From: Ruegeria sp. EL01
GTDB taxonomy: Bacteria > Pseudomonadota > Alphaproteobacteria > Rhodobacterales > Rhodobacteraceae
Direction: 5' to 3'
Assembly: GCF_900313035.1 (NCBI RefSeq)
Contig: NZ_OMPS01000014.1
Location: 62,001 to 126,000, forward strand
DNA: 64,000 nucleotides
Positions 53,850 to 62,310 of the stretch are shown here, piece after piece (position 1 is the first letter of the stretch; the number at the start of each line of letters is the position of its first letter). The notes under the pieces are model-generated. The model was not told where the DNA came from. It did no database searches and worked only from the letters and a program-made list of their open reading frames with translations. The translations under genes and the position numbers were made by a program.

Positions 53850-55004
53850 ATGAACGCTTTTGCATTCCAGACCACCCGATCTGTCCTGTCCGACGTTGGC
53901 GCCACCTCCAAGATCGGTGAGATCATGGCCGCGCGTGGATGTCGCAAGATTGCATTTGTTACGGATGACATCATCCTGAAACTTGGTCTGGCCGATGCTG
54001 CCCTGGACGGGCTGAAAAAGGCCGGCGTGGATGTCTGGACCTTTTCAGATGTGCAACCTGACCCGCCAGAGGCGATGATCTTGGAGGCAAAAGAGCAGGC
54101 CCGCGCCGAGGGCGTGGATGGCGTTGTATCCGTTGGGGGGGGATCATCGCTCGATACGGCCAAGCTGATTGCGATCTTGCTGAACACGGACCAACCCATT
54201 GCCGACATGTATGGCGTCAATCTGGTGCGCGGAGAGCGCCTTCCCCTTGTCCTTGCACCGACAACCGCTGGCACGGGGTCAGAAGTGACCCCGATTTCGA
54301 TCGTCACCACCGGCACCAACGAAAAAAAGGGCGTCGTGGCTCCGCAACTCTTGCCCGACTACGCAATTTTGGACGCCGAACTGACTGTGGGCCTGCCTGC
54401 CCCCGTGACGGCTGCAACCGGCATTGATGCGATGGTCCACGCGATTGAGGCGTTTACGTCCAAACGTCTCAAGAATGTCGTGTCTGATTGCCTCGCCAAA
54501 CAAGCGTTGGAGCTTTTGGGGGCCAACATCCGCGCCGCCTGCCACACGCCCGAAGATCGCAAAGCGCGAGGTGATATGCTGCTGGGCTCTATGCTGGCAG
54601 GCATGGCCTTTGCCAATGCCCCGGTCGCAGCCGTTCATGCACTGGCATATCCCCTGGGCGGGCACTTTCATGTGCCGCATGGTTTGTCGAATGCGCTGGT
54701 GTTGCCCTACGTAATGGAATTCAACATGCCCCAGGCGCAATCCATGTACGCGGAACTCGCCCCCATTATCTTCCCCGATCTGGCCGGAAAATCTGAACAA
54801 GCCTGTGCGCAAGGTCTGGTCGAGAACTTCCACAAACTCGGACCCGAGCTGGGCATGCAATCTCGGCTGGCCGAGGTAGGCGTAAGCCACAACAACCTGC
54901 CCACATTGGCCGTGGACGCGATGAAACAAGAACGCCTGTTGATCAACAATCCGCGCGAGATGACCTATGACGCGGCGCTCGACATCTACACCAAAGCATT
55001 GTGA
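53850..55004 (+). CDS. Iron-containing alcohol dehydrogenase, possible 4-hydroxybutyrate dehydrogenase
   Basis: 384 aa group III metal-dependent dehydrogenase. NAD motif VVSVGGGSSLDTAKLIAIL, conserved APTTAGTGSEVTPISIV, and metal ligands D in GIDAMVHAIEAF and histidines in HALAYPLGGHFHVPHG. The family includes 4-hydroxybutyrate, 1,3-propanediol and maleylacetate-type enzymes. Its position between hpaI (a succinic semialdehyde producer) and PHA synthase genes favours reduction of succinic semialdehyde to 4-hydroxybutyrate; this is inference. The phaE ATG follows 7 bp after its stop. Confidence 0.85.
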   Translation: MNAFAFQTTRSVLSDVGATSKIGEIMAARGCRKIAFVTDDIILKLGLADAALDGLKKAGVDVWTFSDVQPDPPEAMILEAKEQARAEGVDGVVSVGGGSSLDTAKLIAILLNTDQPIADMYGVNLVRGERLPLVLAPTTAGTGSEVTPISIVTTGTNEKKGVVAPQLLPDYAILDAELTVGLPAPVTAATGIDAMVHAIEAFTSKRLKNVVSDCLAKQALELLGANIRAACHTPEDRKARGDMLLGSMLAGMAFANAPVAAVHALAYPLGGHFHVPHGLSNALVLPYVMEFNMPQAQSMYAELAPIIFPDLAGKSEQACAQGLVENFHKLGPELGMQSRLAEVGVSHNNLPTLAVDAMKQERLLINNPREMTYDAALDIYTKAL

Positions 55005-55011
55005 ACACGTC

Positions 55012-55806
55012 ATGACCGGAACCAAAAACCCGATGGACAAAGCATTTGCCGCAATGATGGAGCAGCAATCGCACCTGTTACGTAGCTATTCGGAGTATTG
55101 GGAAAACGCCGTAGAGGCCGGTCAGTCAGACACACTCAACCCATTTGACGCGTTTCAGAAAAGCATGGCGGACTTCACCGCCGCAATGCCCAAACCCTCT
55201 TGGCTACAAGAAGATGGAATCTTGTCCGAGACATTGGAAAAAATGATGAATCCGGCCCGTATGATGCAGGCCGGATCCGCAGACCTGTCCCGGACGCTTC
55301 AGAAACTTGTCGAAGCGCCAGAGCTTTCGGACATCGGCACGCTCGAACGACAGGGATTGAAGGGCTTGAAGGAATGGCTTGCTTTGAAGGAGGCAGGTGC
55401 CGCGTATCAAGCCGTCATCGCCAAGGCATGGAGCCGCGCGTTCGAGACATTCTCTGGTGAGGTGTCAAAAACCCCCGACATCTGGCAAGACGGGCCGCGC
55501 TCTGTCACCAACAAGTGGTTCGCCACCCTCAACGACGAATTGATCAGAACTCAACGTACCCAAGGCTTTCTGGACGCGCATCGCGCCCTATTGCGCAGCA
55601 GCGTGGAATATCGCCTGGCCGAACGAAATATGATGGAAGCCTGGTGCGAAGCCCGCTCTATGCCCACCCGGACCGAGGTCGATGACCTGCACAAAACCGT
55701 CTATGCGTTGCGCAAGGAACTCCGGACCCTCAAAAAGGAAATCGCGGCCGCCAAAGACAAAGCTCCTGCAAAGACATCAGGAAAAAGGGCTGCAAAAAAT
55801 GGTTGA
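55012..55806 (+). CDS. phaE: Class III PHA synthase subunit PhaE
   Basis: 264 aa from the ATG at 55012. The N-terminal half contains KAFAAMMEQQSHLLRSYSEY; the middle WSRAFETFSGEVSKTPDIWQ and the C-terminal EARSMPTRTEVDDLHKTVYA then LRKELRTLKKEI match PhaE, including the P-x-R-x-E-V-D-x-L-x-K-x-V-x-x-L-R-x-E-L pattern shared with PhaE and PhaR-like subunits. It activates PhaC, whose gene overlaps by 8 bp. A lysine/alanine-rich tail ends the protein. Confidence 0.87.
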   Translation: MTGTKNPMDKAFAAMMEQQSHLLRSYSEYWENAVEAGQSDTLNPFDAFQKSMADFTAAMPKPSWLQEDGILSETLEKMMNPARMMQAGSADLSRTLQKLVEAPELSDIGTLERQGLKGLKEWLALKEAGAAYQAVIAKAWSRAFETFSGEVSKTPDIWQDGPRSVTNKWFATLNDELIRTQRTQGFLDAHRALLRSSVEYRLAERNMMEAWCEARSMPTRTEVDDLHKTVYALRKELRTLKKEIAAAKDKAPAKTSGKRAAKNG

Positions 55807-56899
55807 GACCAGAACAGATAACGTACTGATGAACGAGGCGCAGGACTTCATCGAAAACCTCTCCAAAGGGGCAGAGGCCTTTGCTAAGATCAAAGATGCC
55901 GACATCGATGTAGGCACGGCGGCCAAAACGCTGATCCATGCGCAAGACAAGGTGACACTGCACCATTACGCTCCACTGGACGGGGTGCCAGCGACCACGG
56001 GACCGGTGCTCATCTGCTATGGGCTCATCGGTCGATACACGATGATTGATTTGCAGGAAGACCGGTCTCTGGTGCGTAATCTGCTTGCCCGGGGCGTCGA
56101 TCTTTATGTTGTGGATTGGGGCCATCCGAACCGGTCAGATCAATGTCTGATGCTGGATGACTACGTGGATTGGTATCTGGAAGATTGCGTTGATGCCATT
56201 TGCGCAGACAGCGGTGCGGATCAGGTAACGCTACTGGGTATTTGCGAAGGCGGCGTGTTTTCAACGATTTATGCCGCGCGCCATCCCGAGAAAATCAAGA
56301 ACCTTATGCTGACAATCACTCCGATTGATTTTCACGCCGATGCGGTGGACCCTGAAGAATCTCACGGATTTATCAACCTATGGACCCGCAATTTGCGGGA
56401 CGACGATATCACCCGCCTGGTTGATGCCTTTGGCACCCTGCCGGGCGATATCATGTCCAGCGTCTTTCAGCAGATGACACCCGCAAACACGATGACCAAA
56501 TATAATCTTGGCATCGTCGATGCGTTCAAGGATGAAGCAAAGCTCAAGAACTTCCTGAGGATGGAAAAATGGCTGGCAGACCGGCCAAATCACCCCGGCG
56601 AGGCAGCAAAACAGTGGCTGATCGACCTATACAAGGAAAACCGGCTGGTTGATGGCACCTTGCAGATTTCAGGAGAGCCGGTGGATCTTGCCAAGATCAC
56701 CATGCCGGTGCTGAACGTCTATGCCAAGGGCGACCACATCATCCCGCCTCCGTGTTCCACGGCACTGGGGCAACATGTCGGCACAAAAGACTATTCAGAA
56801 CTGGCTCTGCCGGGCGGCCATGTCGGCGTCTATGTCAGCAGCAAAAGCCAGGGCATTGTCGGTGACGGCATCTTTAACTGGCTGAGTGAAAGGCAATAG
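55799..56899 (+). CDS. phaC: Class III PHA synthase catalytic subunit PhaC
   Basis: 366 aa, the length of class III PhaC (class I enzymes are near 590). The modified lipase box GICEGG holds nucleophile C149, the same number as in the Allochromatium enzyme; D312 (KGDHIIPP) and H341 (PGGHVG) complete the triad. It polymerises hydroxyacyl-CoA thioesters of short chain length, including 3- and 4-hydroxybutyryl-CoA in characterised class III enzymes. Overlap with phaE implies a stoichiometric PhaEC complex. Confidence 0.93.
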   Translation: MVETRTDNVLMNEAQDFIENLSKGAEAFAKIKDADIDVGTAAKTLIHAQDKVTLHHYAPLDGVPATTGPVLICYGLIGRYTMIDLQEDRSLVRNLLARGVDLYVVDWGHPNRSDQCLMLDDYVDWYLEDCVDAICADSGADQVTLLGICEGGVFSTIYAARHPEKIKNLMLTITPIDFHADAVDPEESHGFINLWTRNLRDDDITRLVDAFGTLPGDIMSSVFQQMTPANTMTKYNLGIVDAFKDEAKLKNFLRMEKWLADRPNHPGEAAKQWLIDLYKENRLVDGTLQISGEPVDLAKITMPVLNVYAKGDHIIPPPCSTALGQHVGTKDYSELALPGGHVGVYVSSKSQGIVGDGIFNWLSERQ

Positions 56900-56907
56900 G
56901 GCGACCA

Positions 56908-58833
56908 ATGAGTATGCAGGCCATGAGCGCAGATGAAGCGGTCTCTGTCATTCGTGATGGCGACACGGTTGCCGTGTCAGGCTTTGTCGGCGTCGGCACA
57001 CCTGATGAGTTGTTGATTGCGCTCGAAAAGCGGTTCCTTGCGACGGGTCACCCCCGTAATCTGACGCTGGTTTTCGCCGCTGCGCCGGGGGATGGCAAGG
57101 ATCGTGGCTTGAATCGCCTCGCCCACAAAGGGTTGGTGAAACGCGGTGTCGGCGGGCACTGGTCCCTGGTGCCAAAACTCGCGCGACTGGCCGTCGAGAA
57201 TGAAATCGAAGCCTACAATCTGCCACTGGGTTGCGTCAGTCAGCTGTACCGAGAAATCGCGGGCGCGAAACCGGGAATGCTGTCCAAGGTCGGGCTGCAC
57301 ACATTTGTTGATCCGCGCCAACAAGGCGGCAAAATCAACAACCGTACAACCGAAGACCTTGTGTCGCTGCAAACCATAGATGATCAAGAGTGGCTTTTTT
57401 ACAAATCCATGCCAATCGACGTTGCGTTTTTGCGCGCCACCACGGCAGACCCTGGCGGCAATGCAACGATGGAGCGAGAGGCGCTGAAATTGGATGCCAC
57501 CGCGATGGCAATGGCAGCGCATAACTCGGACGGTGTTGTCATCGTTCAAGTTGAACGCATGGCAGAGCGCGGATCATTGAACCCGAACAGAGTGCATATT
57601 CCCGGTACGTTGGTGGATTGTGTCGTCAAATCCAAACCCGAGAACCATATGCAAACCTACGCCACCCCCTACAATCACGCGTTCTCTGGCGAGCTCCGGC
57701 ATCCATTGGAAAGCATTCCCGCGATGCCTCTGGATATCCGCAAAGTGATTGCCCGCCGCGCCGCGTTGGAACTACCAATCCATGGTGTGGTAAACCTTGG
57801 AATAGGGATGCCTGAAAGTGTTGCCGCAGTTGCCGCCGAAGAAGGAATGCTGGATTGCGTCACCTTGACCGCTGAACCCGGCGTCATTGGGGGCATGCCC
57901 CAAGGCGGACTGGACTTTGGCGCAGCGCTAAACCCTGATGCAGTGATCCAACAAAGCGCACAGTTCGACTTTTATGATGGTGGCGGGCTGGACATGGCGT
58001 GCCTCGGCATGGCGCAAACCGACAAGCACGGCAACGTCAATGTCTCTAAATTTGGATCGCGCTTTGCAGGTGCCGGAGGCTTTATCAACATAAGCCAAAA
58101 TGCAAGCCGCCTGGTTCTTGCTGGCACGTTTACGGCCGGTGGGTTGAAAGCGGAAATCAACAACGGCGCATTGCAGATTGTCCAGGAAGGGCACGCGCAA
58201 AAGTTCCTGACTGCGGTTGAACAAATCACGTTCTCCGGGTCATTGGCGGCCGAAACAGAACAACCTGTTCTCTACGTAACCGAGCGTTGCGTCTTTCGGA
58301 ATACGCCGCAAGGTCTAGAGCTGATCGAAGTTGCACCAGGTGTGGATATTGATCGAGATATTCTCGCGCATATGGCCTTCACACCTGTCATCGGCGATGT
58401 GATCACGATGAACCCCATGATCTTCGAAAATCGACCGATGGAACTGAAAGCATCGATCTTTGACGCGCCTCTACGCGATCGTATCCAGTTGTCGCAGGAC
58501 CAAACGGCGCTGGAGTTCAATTTTCGCGGGCTTCGCATCTCGGACCCTAAACAATTGGTGGACCTCCGCGCGTTGGTTATCGAGATTTGCCAACCCCTTC
58601 TTACGAAGGTTGATTGCACTGTCTATTATGACGGGTTTGATGTGATCCCTGAACTGGACAAATCATATCGTGATTTGATCGCAGAGCTTGAAAAAACGTA
58701 TTACAAAACAACCAAGCGCATCAGCCGCGATCCGTTTATGCGCCTTCGGTTCGGCGCCGAATTGGCAAAAAGAGATCTGCATGCACGTCTGGTGCGCGGC
58801 GCAATTGTCACCAATCACGCTGTACACGAATGA
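56908..58833 (+). CDS. Fused alpha/beta acyl-CoA:carboxylate CoA-transferase with C-terminal extension
   Basis: 641 aa. Residues about 1-270 are the alpha-type half (DTVAVSGFVGVGTPDELLIA), residues about 275-510 the beta-type half (HGVVNLGIGMPESVAAVA) with the catalytic Glu expected in LTAEPGVIGGMP. This is the propionate CoA-transferase/YdiF arrangement, which usually ends near 520 residues. The extra 110 residues (TALEFNFRGLRISDPKQLVD, CTVYYDGFDVIPELDKSYRD, DPFMRLRFGAEL) form an added domain of unknown role. In this operon it could charge 4-hydroxybutyrate or another hydroxyacid with CoA for PhaEC. Confidence 0.87.
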   Translation: MSMQAMSADEAVSVIRDGDTVAVSGFVGVGTPDELLIALEKRFLATGHPRNLTLVFAAAPGDGKDRGLNRLAHKGLVKRGVGGHWSLVPKLARLAVENEIEAYNLPLGCVSQLYREIAGAKPGMLSKVGLHTFVDPRQQGGKINNRTTEDLVSLQTIDDQEWLFYKSMPIDVAFLRATTADPGGNATMEREALKLDATAMAMAAHNSDGVVIVQVERMAERGSLNPNRVHIPGTLVDCVVKSKPENHMQTYATPYNHAFSGELRHPLESIPAMPLDIRKVIARRAALELPIHGVVNLGIGMPESVAAVAAEEGMLDCVTLTAEPGVIGGMPQGGLDFGAALNPDAVIQQSAQFDFYDGGGLDMACLGMAQTDKHGNVNVSKFGSRFAGAGGFINISQNASRLVLAGTFTAGGLKAEINNGALQIVQEGHAQKFLTAVEQITFSGSLAAETEQPVLYVTERCVFRNTPQGLELIEVAPGVDIDRDILAHMAFTPVIGDVITMNPMIFENRPMELKASIFDAPLRDRIQLSQDQTALEFNFRGLRISDPKQLVDLRALVIEICQPLLTKVDCTVYYDGFDVIPELDKSYRDLIAELEKTYYKTTKRISRDPFMRLRFGAELAKRDLHARLVRGAIVTNHAVHE

Positions 58834-59753
58834 CCAAGACCAAAACTAAACGGCAAGCCAAAACGCCCACAAAGACTAAGATCACCGCGCATTTGGCAGG
58901 CAAGGTCACATGCATTTCTCCAGTCGGCTTCCACGAGATCGCCTATCGCGAATTCGGTCAAACACCGGCTGCGGGCAACGTGCTCTGCGTACATGGTTTG
59001 ACGCGGAACAATCACGACTTTGACTTTCTGGCGGACCAACTGGCTAAGAAAGGGAACCGCGTCATTTGTCCTGATTTGGTGGGACGCGGACAAAGCGACT
59101 GGCTGAGCGACCCACAACACTACCAGCTTCTGCAATACAATTCAGACATCGTAACCTTGGTAGCCGAGCGAGGGTTAAAGCAGTTTGACTGGATCGGAAC
59201 ATCGCTTGGTGGCCTGATGGGGATCAGCCTGGCAGGTTTGGAAAAGTCCCCGATCAAACGGCTGATTATAAACGATATTGGTCCGAAAGTGCCGTACACT
59301 GCACTGAGCCGGATCACCTCCTATGCAGGATCGACGCGCGAATTTGCAGAGTTGGAAGAAGTCGAAATGTATCTTCGAGAAACCCTTGCACCTTTTGGTC
59401 CGATGACTGACGAAGACTGGAGACGCATGGCAGAAACCAGTTCGTCACAGACTTTCACGGGTTTCAAGCTTCGGCATGATCCTCATATCCTTCAGAATTT
59501 CCGAAGATACTTCATGTTCATGCATTTCAGCTTGTGGAGCTATTGGGAGCGTATCGCCTGTCCAGTATTGGTTCTGCGGGGTTCAGAATCTGACTTTCTG
59601 ACAGCAGATTTGGCAAATGAAATGAAACGGCGGCTACCTCATGCAGATTTCATAGAGTTTGAAGGTGTAGGCCACACGCCAACGCTTAACGCAGACTGGC
59701 AGACGGCCCTGATTTTAAAGTGGTTAGATCAGACGGAATACCGACAAAAGTAG
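58830..59753 (+). CDS. Alpha/beta hydrolase
   Basis: 307 aa. After a Lys/Thr-rich N-terminus (TKTKTKRQAKTPTKTKIT) comes an alpha/beta hydrolase fold: oxyanion region VHGLTRNNHDFDFLA, nucleophile serine in WIGTSLGGLMG, acid in RGSESDFLT and histidine in GVGHTPTL. It overlaps the CoA-transferase gene by 4 bp (ATGA), so it belongs to the same transcript. Possible roles include hydrolysis of PHA oligomers, an acyl-CoA or a lactone; the sequence does not decide. Confidence 0.85.
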   Translation: MTKTKTKRQAKTPTKTKITAHLAGKVTCISPVGFHEIAYREFGQTPAAGNVLCVHGLTRNNHDFDFLADQLAKKGNRVICPDLVGRGQSDWLSDPQHYQLLQYNSDIVTLVAERGLKQFDWIGTSLGGLMGISLAGLEKSPIKRLIINDIGPKVPYTALSRITSYAGSTREFAELEEVEMYLRETLAPFGPMTDEDWRRMAETSSSQTFTGFKLRHDPHILQNFRRYFMFMHFSLWSYWERIACPVLVLRGSESDFLTADLANEMKRRLPHADFIEFEGVGHTPTLNADWQTALILKWLDQTEYRQK

Positions 59754-59780
59754 TCCTGAAACCGCGTCATTCTTAGCTGA

Positions 59781-60218
59781 TCAATTCTTACTATGAGGGT
59801 CAAACATTTCAAGTAAATCAATTAGCTGTTCGTATTTTTCAGCACCAACTCTGGCCTTGAAATCTTTCGCGATCTGAAGAGCATGTTCGCGGTTACTATC
59901 GATGATATTTTGACCTGCTGCAGCGATTTCAACAACCTGCCGCCGTCTATCGACGTCGCTGCGCGTTTGCGTAACAAGACCTTTCTTTTCCATAGCGAAA
60001 ACCATGCGCGTCAGGCTGGGGTGTAGCAAGCTTGCCCGTTCCGCGAGTGTAGAGCTGTCCATAGGTCCGTACTCAGACAAGACGCGCAAAACGCGCCATT
60101 GTTGTTCCGAAATACCCGTGTCAACAAGCATGTCCCTGATAGGTGCCATGACCCCTTCCCTGGCTCGAATAAGTGCGAACGGAAGGGATCTGGTCGTCGA
60201 CGGAAGTTTTTTAATCAT
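59781..60218 (-). CDS. hpaR: MarR-type repressor of homoprotocatechuate degradation
   Basis: 145 aa with winged helix (ISEQQWRVLRVLSEYGPMDS, LLHPSLTRMVFAMEKKGLVT) and the MarR wing RSDVDRRRQVVEI. The N-terminus LPSTTRSLPFALIRAREGVM is typical of HpaR/HpcR. It lies between the two hpa arms, convergent with the forward operon. HpaR proteins repress the hpa genes and respond to pathway aromatics. Candidate operators occur before hpaE, before hpaF and before hpaR itself. Confidence 0.88.
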   Translation of the reverse strand: MIKKLPSTTRSLPFALIRAREGVMAPIRDMLVDTGISEQQWRVLRVLSEYGPMDSSTLAERASLLHPSLTRMVFAMEKKGLVTQTRSDVDRRRQVVEIAAAGQNIIDSNREHALQIAKDFKARVGAEKYEQLIDLLEMFDPHSKN

Positions 60219-60775
60219 GTAGGGCCTGTAAGCGATTGCATCGTGGCAATTTGTTAGGGGTACGCATCAGTGTTGCGCTTTTTTCATAACATAGCAATGT
60301 TCAATAAGTGAACAATTTCTTTTGTCCGACCGAGTTCAAGTTCCAACGTCCATCGGCATTCTGTGCGCTCTGCTGCCCATGCATCTGATCACGTCCCGTA
60401 CAGTCCAGACTTTGCGCTTTGTTCGCAGTCAGATCCGGGCGTGCGTTGTGGCTTTGGACGTCTCAAAGCAATCTCGCGTCAGTCAGTCAGCACCACACGA
60501 AGTCTCATCCGCGCAAGATCTTCCTTGCGCATCAGTGTGGTTGCAGTCCCCCCCTAGTTCGCCATCATGACGGTTTCACATGCATGCACGGGGCAGCCAA
60601 GGCGACCGGTGCCGTGGTTTGCTCAGGGTCCGACGCGAGAAGCGTCGTAACAGAACCCGTTTCCATTTCTGTTGGCAATTTCAGGGCAGGCGCTTGTTGG
60701 TTAGAAAAAGACTGTGCGATACCGTAGGGGCGCCCTACGCCCGCGCATCGCAGCGCAGGCGCAGCTCAGATGTAC
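60219..60775. other. Intergenic region between hpaR and hpaD2
   Basis: 557 bp with no supported gene. The first 100 bp contain the hpaR promoter and the inverted repeat at 60298-60314; a GACGC/GCGTC hairpin lies near 60629-60645 and a GTAGGGGCGCCCTAC palindrome near 60724-60738, possibly ending the hpaD2 transcript. Confidence 0.45.
60298..60314. promoter_or_regulatory. Inverted repeat upstream of hpaR
   Basis: TGTTCA-ATAAG-TGAACA is a perfect 6-bp inverted repeat 80 bp upstream of the hpaR start. It resembles the palindromic core near hpaF (GTTAATTATTAAT) in layout but not in all bases, so HpaR autoregulation is possible rather than shown. Confidence 0.45.
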
Positions 60776-61759
60776 CTAAGGAGCGATGATCGGGCTGGCC
60801 GCGATCTGTGAGTCCGTCACCTCCGCACCGACGAATTTGGTGCCGTGCTCAAACCAACTCTTTGGCGCCGGAGCCCCCCAGAGTGTCTGACGCTGCGGGT
60901 CTTGCAGGTCCCATTTGATGGCTTCCAGATCAGGATCAACCGTCTGATAATCCGAGCAATAGATCTCGATCCGGTGGCCATCGGGGTCCAGAATGTACAG
61001 GAAAAAGGCGTTAGAAATGCCGTGCCGGCCCGGCCCGCGTTCGATGTTATCAACATATCCCGAGGTCGCCATCAGATCCAGCAGGTCGATGATGTTCAAC
61101 GGGGTGGGCACCCAAAACGCCACATGGTGCATACGGGGGCCGGTGCCGTTGGTAAACGCCATATCATGCACGCCGCCCTTACGGTGCATCCACGCCGCCC
61201 ACAGCTTTTTGCTGTCTTCGTCTTCGGTGTATTCCGTCACACGAAAGCCGAAGTCACTGTAGAACGCAACCGACGCGTCCACGTCATTGCTGAAGCAGTT
61301 GAAATGGTCGATACGCAGCGGTTTAACCCCGCGGTAAAGGCCATATTTCTGGTGGATCGGTTCAAGACGATCCATCTTGTGATAGAATTCCAGCGGGATG
61401 CCCATGTTGTCAGATGTCAGCAAGGTCTTGCCCTGATAGGGGCGCTCTACCCATTCTGTGGGGCGGCCCTTGGATTTGAAATAGGCTTCGGCTTTGTCCA
61501 GGTCGGCTTCGTCAAAGGTTTTGAAGCCCATCACTTCGACCGTACCAGGCTGGTCCGATTTCTGAAGGATGATGCAATGATGGCCGCGTTCTTCCATAGC
61601 CCGAAGATAGACATGGGAGTCGGATTCGTCGGTGACCTGCAACCCAACCATTTCGGTGTAGAATTTCCTTGAGGCAACCAGATCTTTAACATTCAAACAG
61701 ACGTGGCTTAGGCGAATGGTGTTGAAATCAGGATAAAGGTTCGGGGCTGGAATGGGCAT
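60776..61759 (-). CDS. Homoprotocatechuate 2,3-dioxygenase, VOC (class I extradiol) type
   Basis: 327 aa from the ATG at 61759 (GGAG 6 bp upstream). Two VOC domains: the N-terminal IRLSHVCLNVKDLVASRKFY and the C-terminal catalytic one with metal His in RIDHFNCFSNDVDASVAFY and MHHVAFWV and Glu in DGHRIEIYCSDYQ. This matches the Brevibacterium/Arthrobacter homoprotocatechuate dioxygenases, not the LigB-type HpaD at 48617. It is co-directional with hpaF. Two non-homologous enzymes for one step in the same locus is unusual. Confidence 0.87.
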   Translation of the reverse strand: MPIPAPNLYPDFNTIRLSHVCLNVKDLVASRKFYTEMVGLQVTDESDSHVYLRAMEERGHHCIILQKSDQPGTVEVMGFKTFDEADLDKAEAYFKSKGRPTEWVERPYQGKTLLTSDNMGIPLEFYHKMDRLEPIHQKYGLYRGVKPLRIDHFNCFSNDVDASVAFYSDFGFRVTEYTEDEDSKKLWAAWMHRKGGVHDMAFTNGTGPRMHHVAFWVPTPLNIIDLLDLMATSGYVDNIERGPGRHGISNAFFLYILDPDGHRIEIYCSDYQTVDPDLEAIKWDLQDPQRQTLWGAPAPKSWFEHGTKFVGAEVTDSQIAASPIIAP

Positions 61760-61823
61760 AGTCATCTCCGTTGCTAGGCTTAGATGCGTGGTGTGCTTTA
61801 CGGTGTTGGCGTGGATGCCGACG

Positions 61824-62213
61824 TCATGAACCGTGTCCCATATGGTCACGGATATTGCCAAACTTTGGCGAAAGGGCAGCGTTGATATCGCGCAACTCAG
61901 CAGAGAGCGCGATGGAATGATCCGCCATGGCTGGGGCGAGGAATGCCCTGAGGGCTTCAAAAACCTGGTCTACAGCGTCCTGCTTGACTGCGTCCGGGCG
62001 ACCCTCGCGGATACGAATGGACAGGTCGATAAACCCATGTTTGGGATCACCGTCTGCAATCGCAAAGTGATCAACCCGTGTCGCCCGCACCCTGATACCT
62101 GGCATCGGAAATGCGTCAACGGATGCAGCCGCCGCACGTATTTCTTCGCACAGTTGCCCCATATCGACGACCTCTTCGAGGTTGGCAGAATATTCGATGT
62201 GGAAGTGGGGCAT
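61824..62213 (-). CDS. hpaF: 5-carboxymethyl-2-hydroxymuconate delta-isomerase
   Basis: 129 aa from the ATG at 62213 (AAGGAAAG upstream). Tautomerase-type enzyme with catalytic Pro after Met (PHFHIEYSANLEEVVDMGQL) and FIDLSIRIREGRP in the middle, as in HpaF/CHMI. It isomerises the product of HpaE and is the step missing from the forward operon, so the two arms complete one pathway. The promoter carries the ATGTTAA repeat operator. Confidence 0.9.
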   Translation of the reverse strand: MPHFHIEYSANLEEVVDMGQLCEEIRAAAASVDAFPMPGIRVRATRVDHFAIADGDPKHGFIDLSIRIREGRPDAVKQDAVDQVFEALRAFLAPAMADHSIALSAELRDINAALSPKFGNIRDHMGHGS

Positions 62214-62226
62214 CGCTTTCCTTACT

Positions 62227-62259
62227 ATGTTAATGTTTCTCATGTTAATTATTAATATG
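62227..62259 (-). promoter_or_regulatory. Probable HpaR operator upstream of hpaF
   Basis: ATGTTAA at 62227 and the palindrome CATGTTAATTATTAATATG at 62241-62259. The 15-bp spacing between ATGTTAA copies is identical to that upstream of hpaE. The site begins 14 bp before the hpaF start codon, a position suited to repression. Confidence 0.6.
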
Positions 62260-62310
62260 CTATGTGTCAACCATCTCAGGCACAACACGAAGCATTGGTT
62301 TTAGGGCCTC

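Noticed and set aside
60322..60727. Short + strand open frames between hpaR and hpaD2
   Set aside because: Overlapping frames without start signals or recognisable domains; more likely non-coding DNA.
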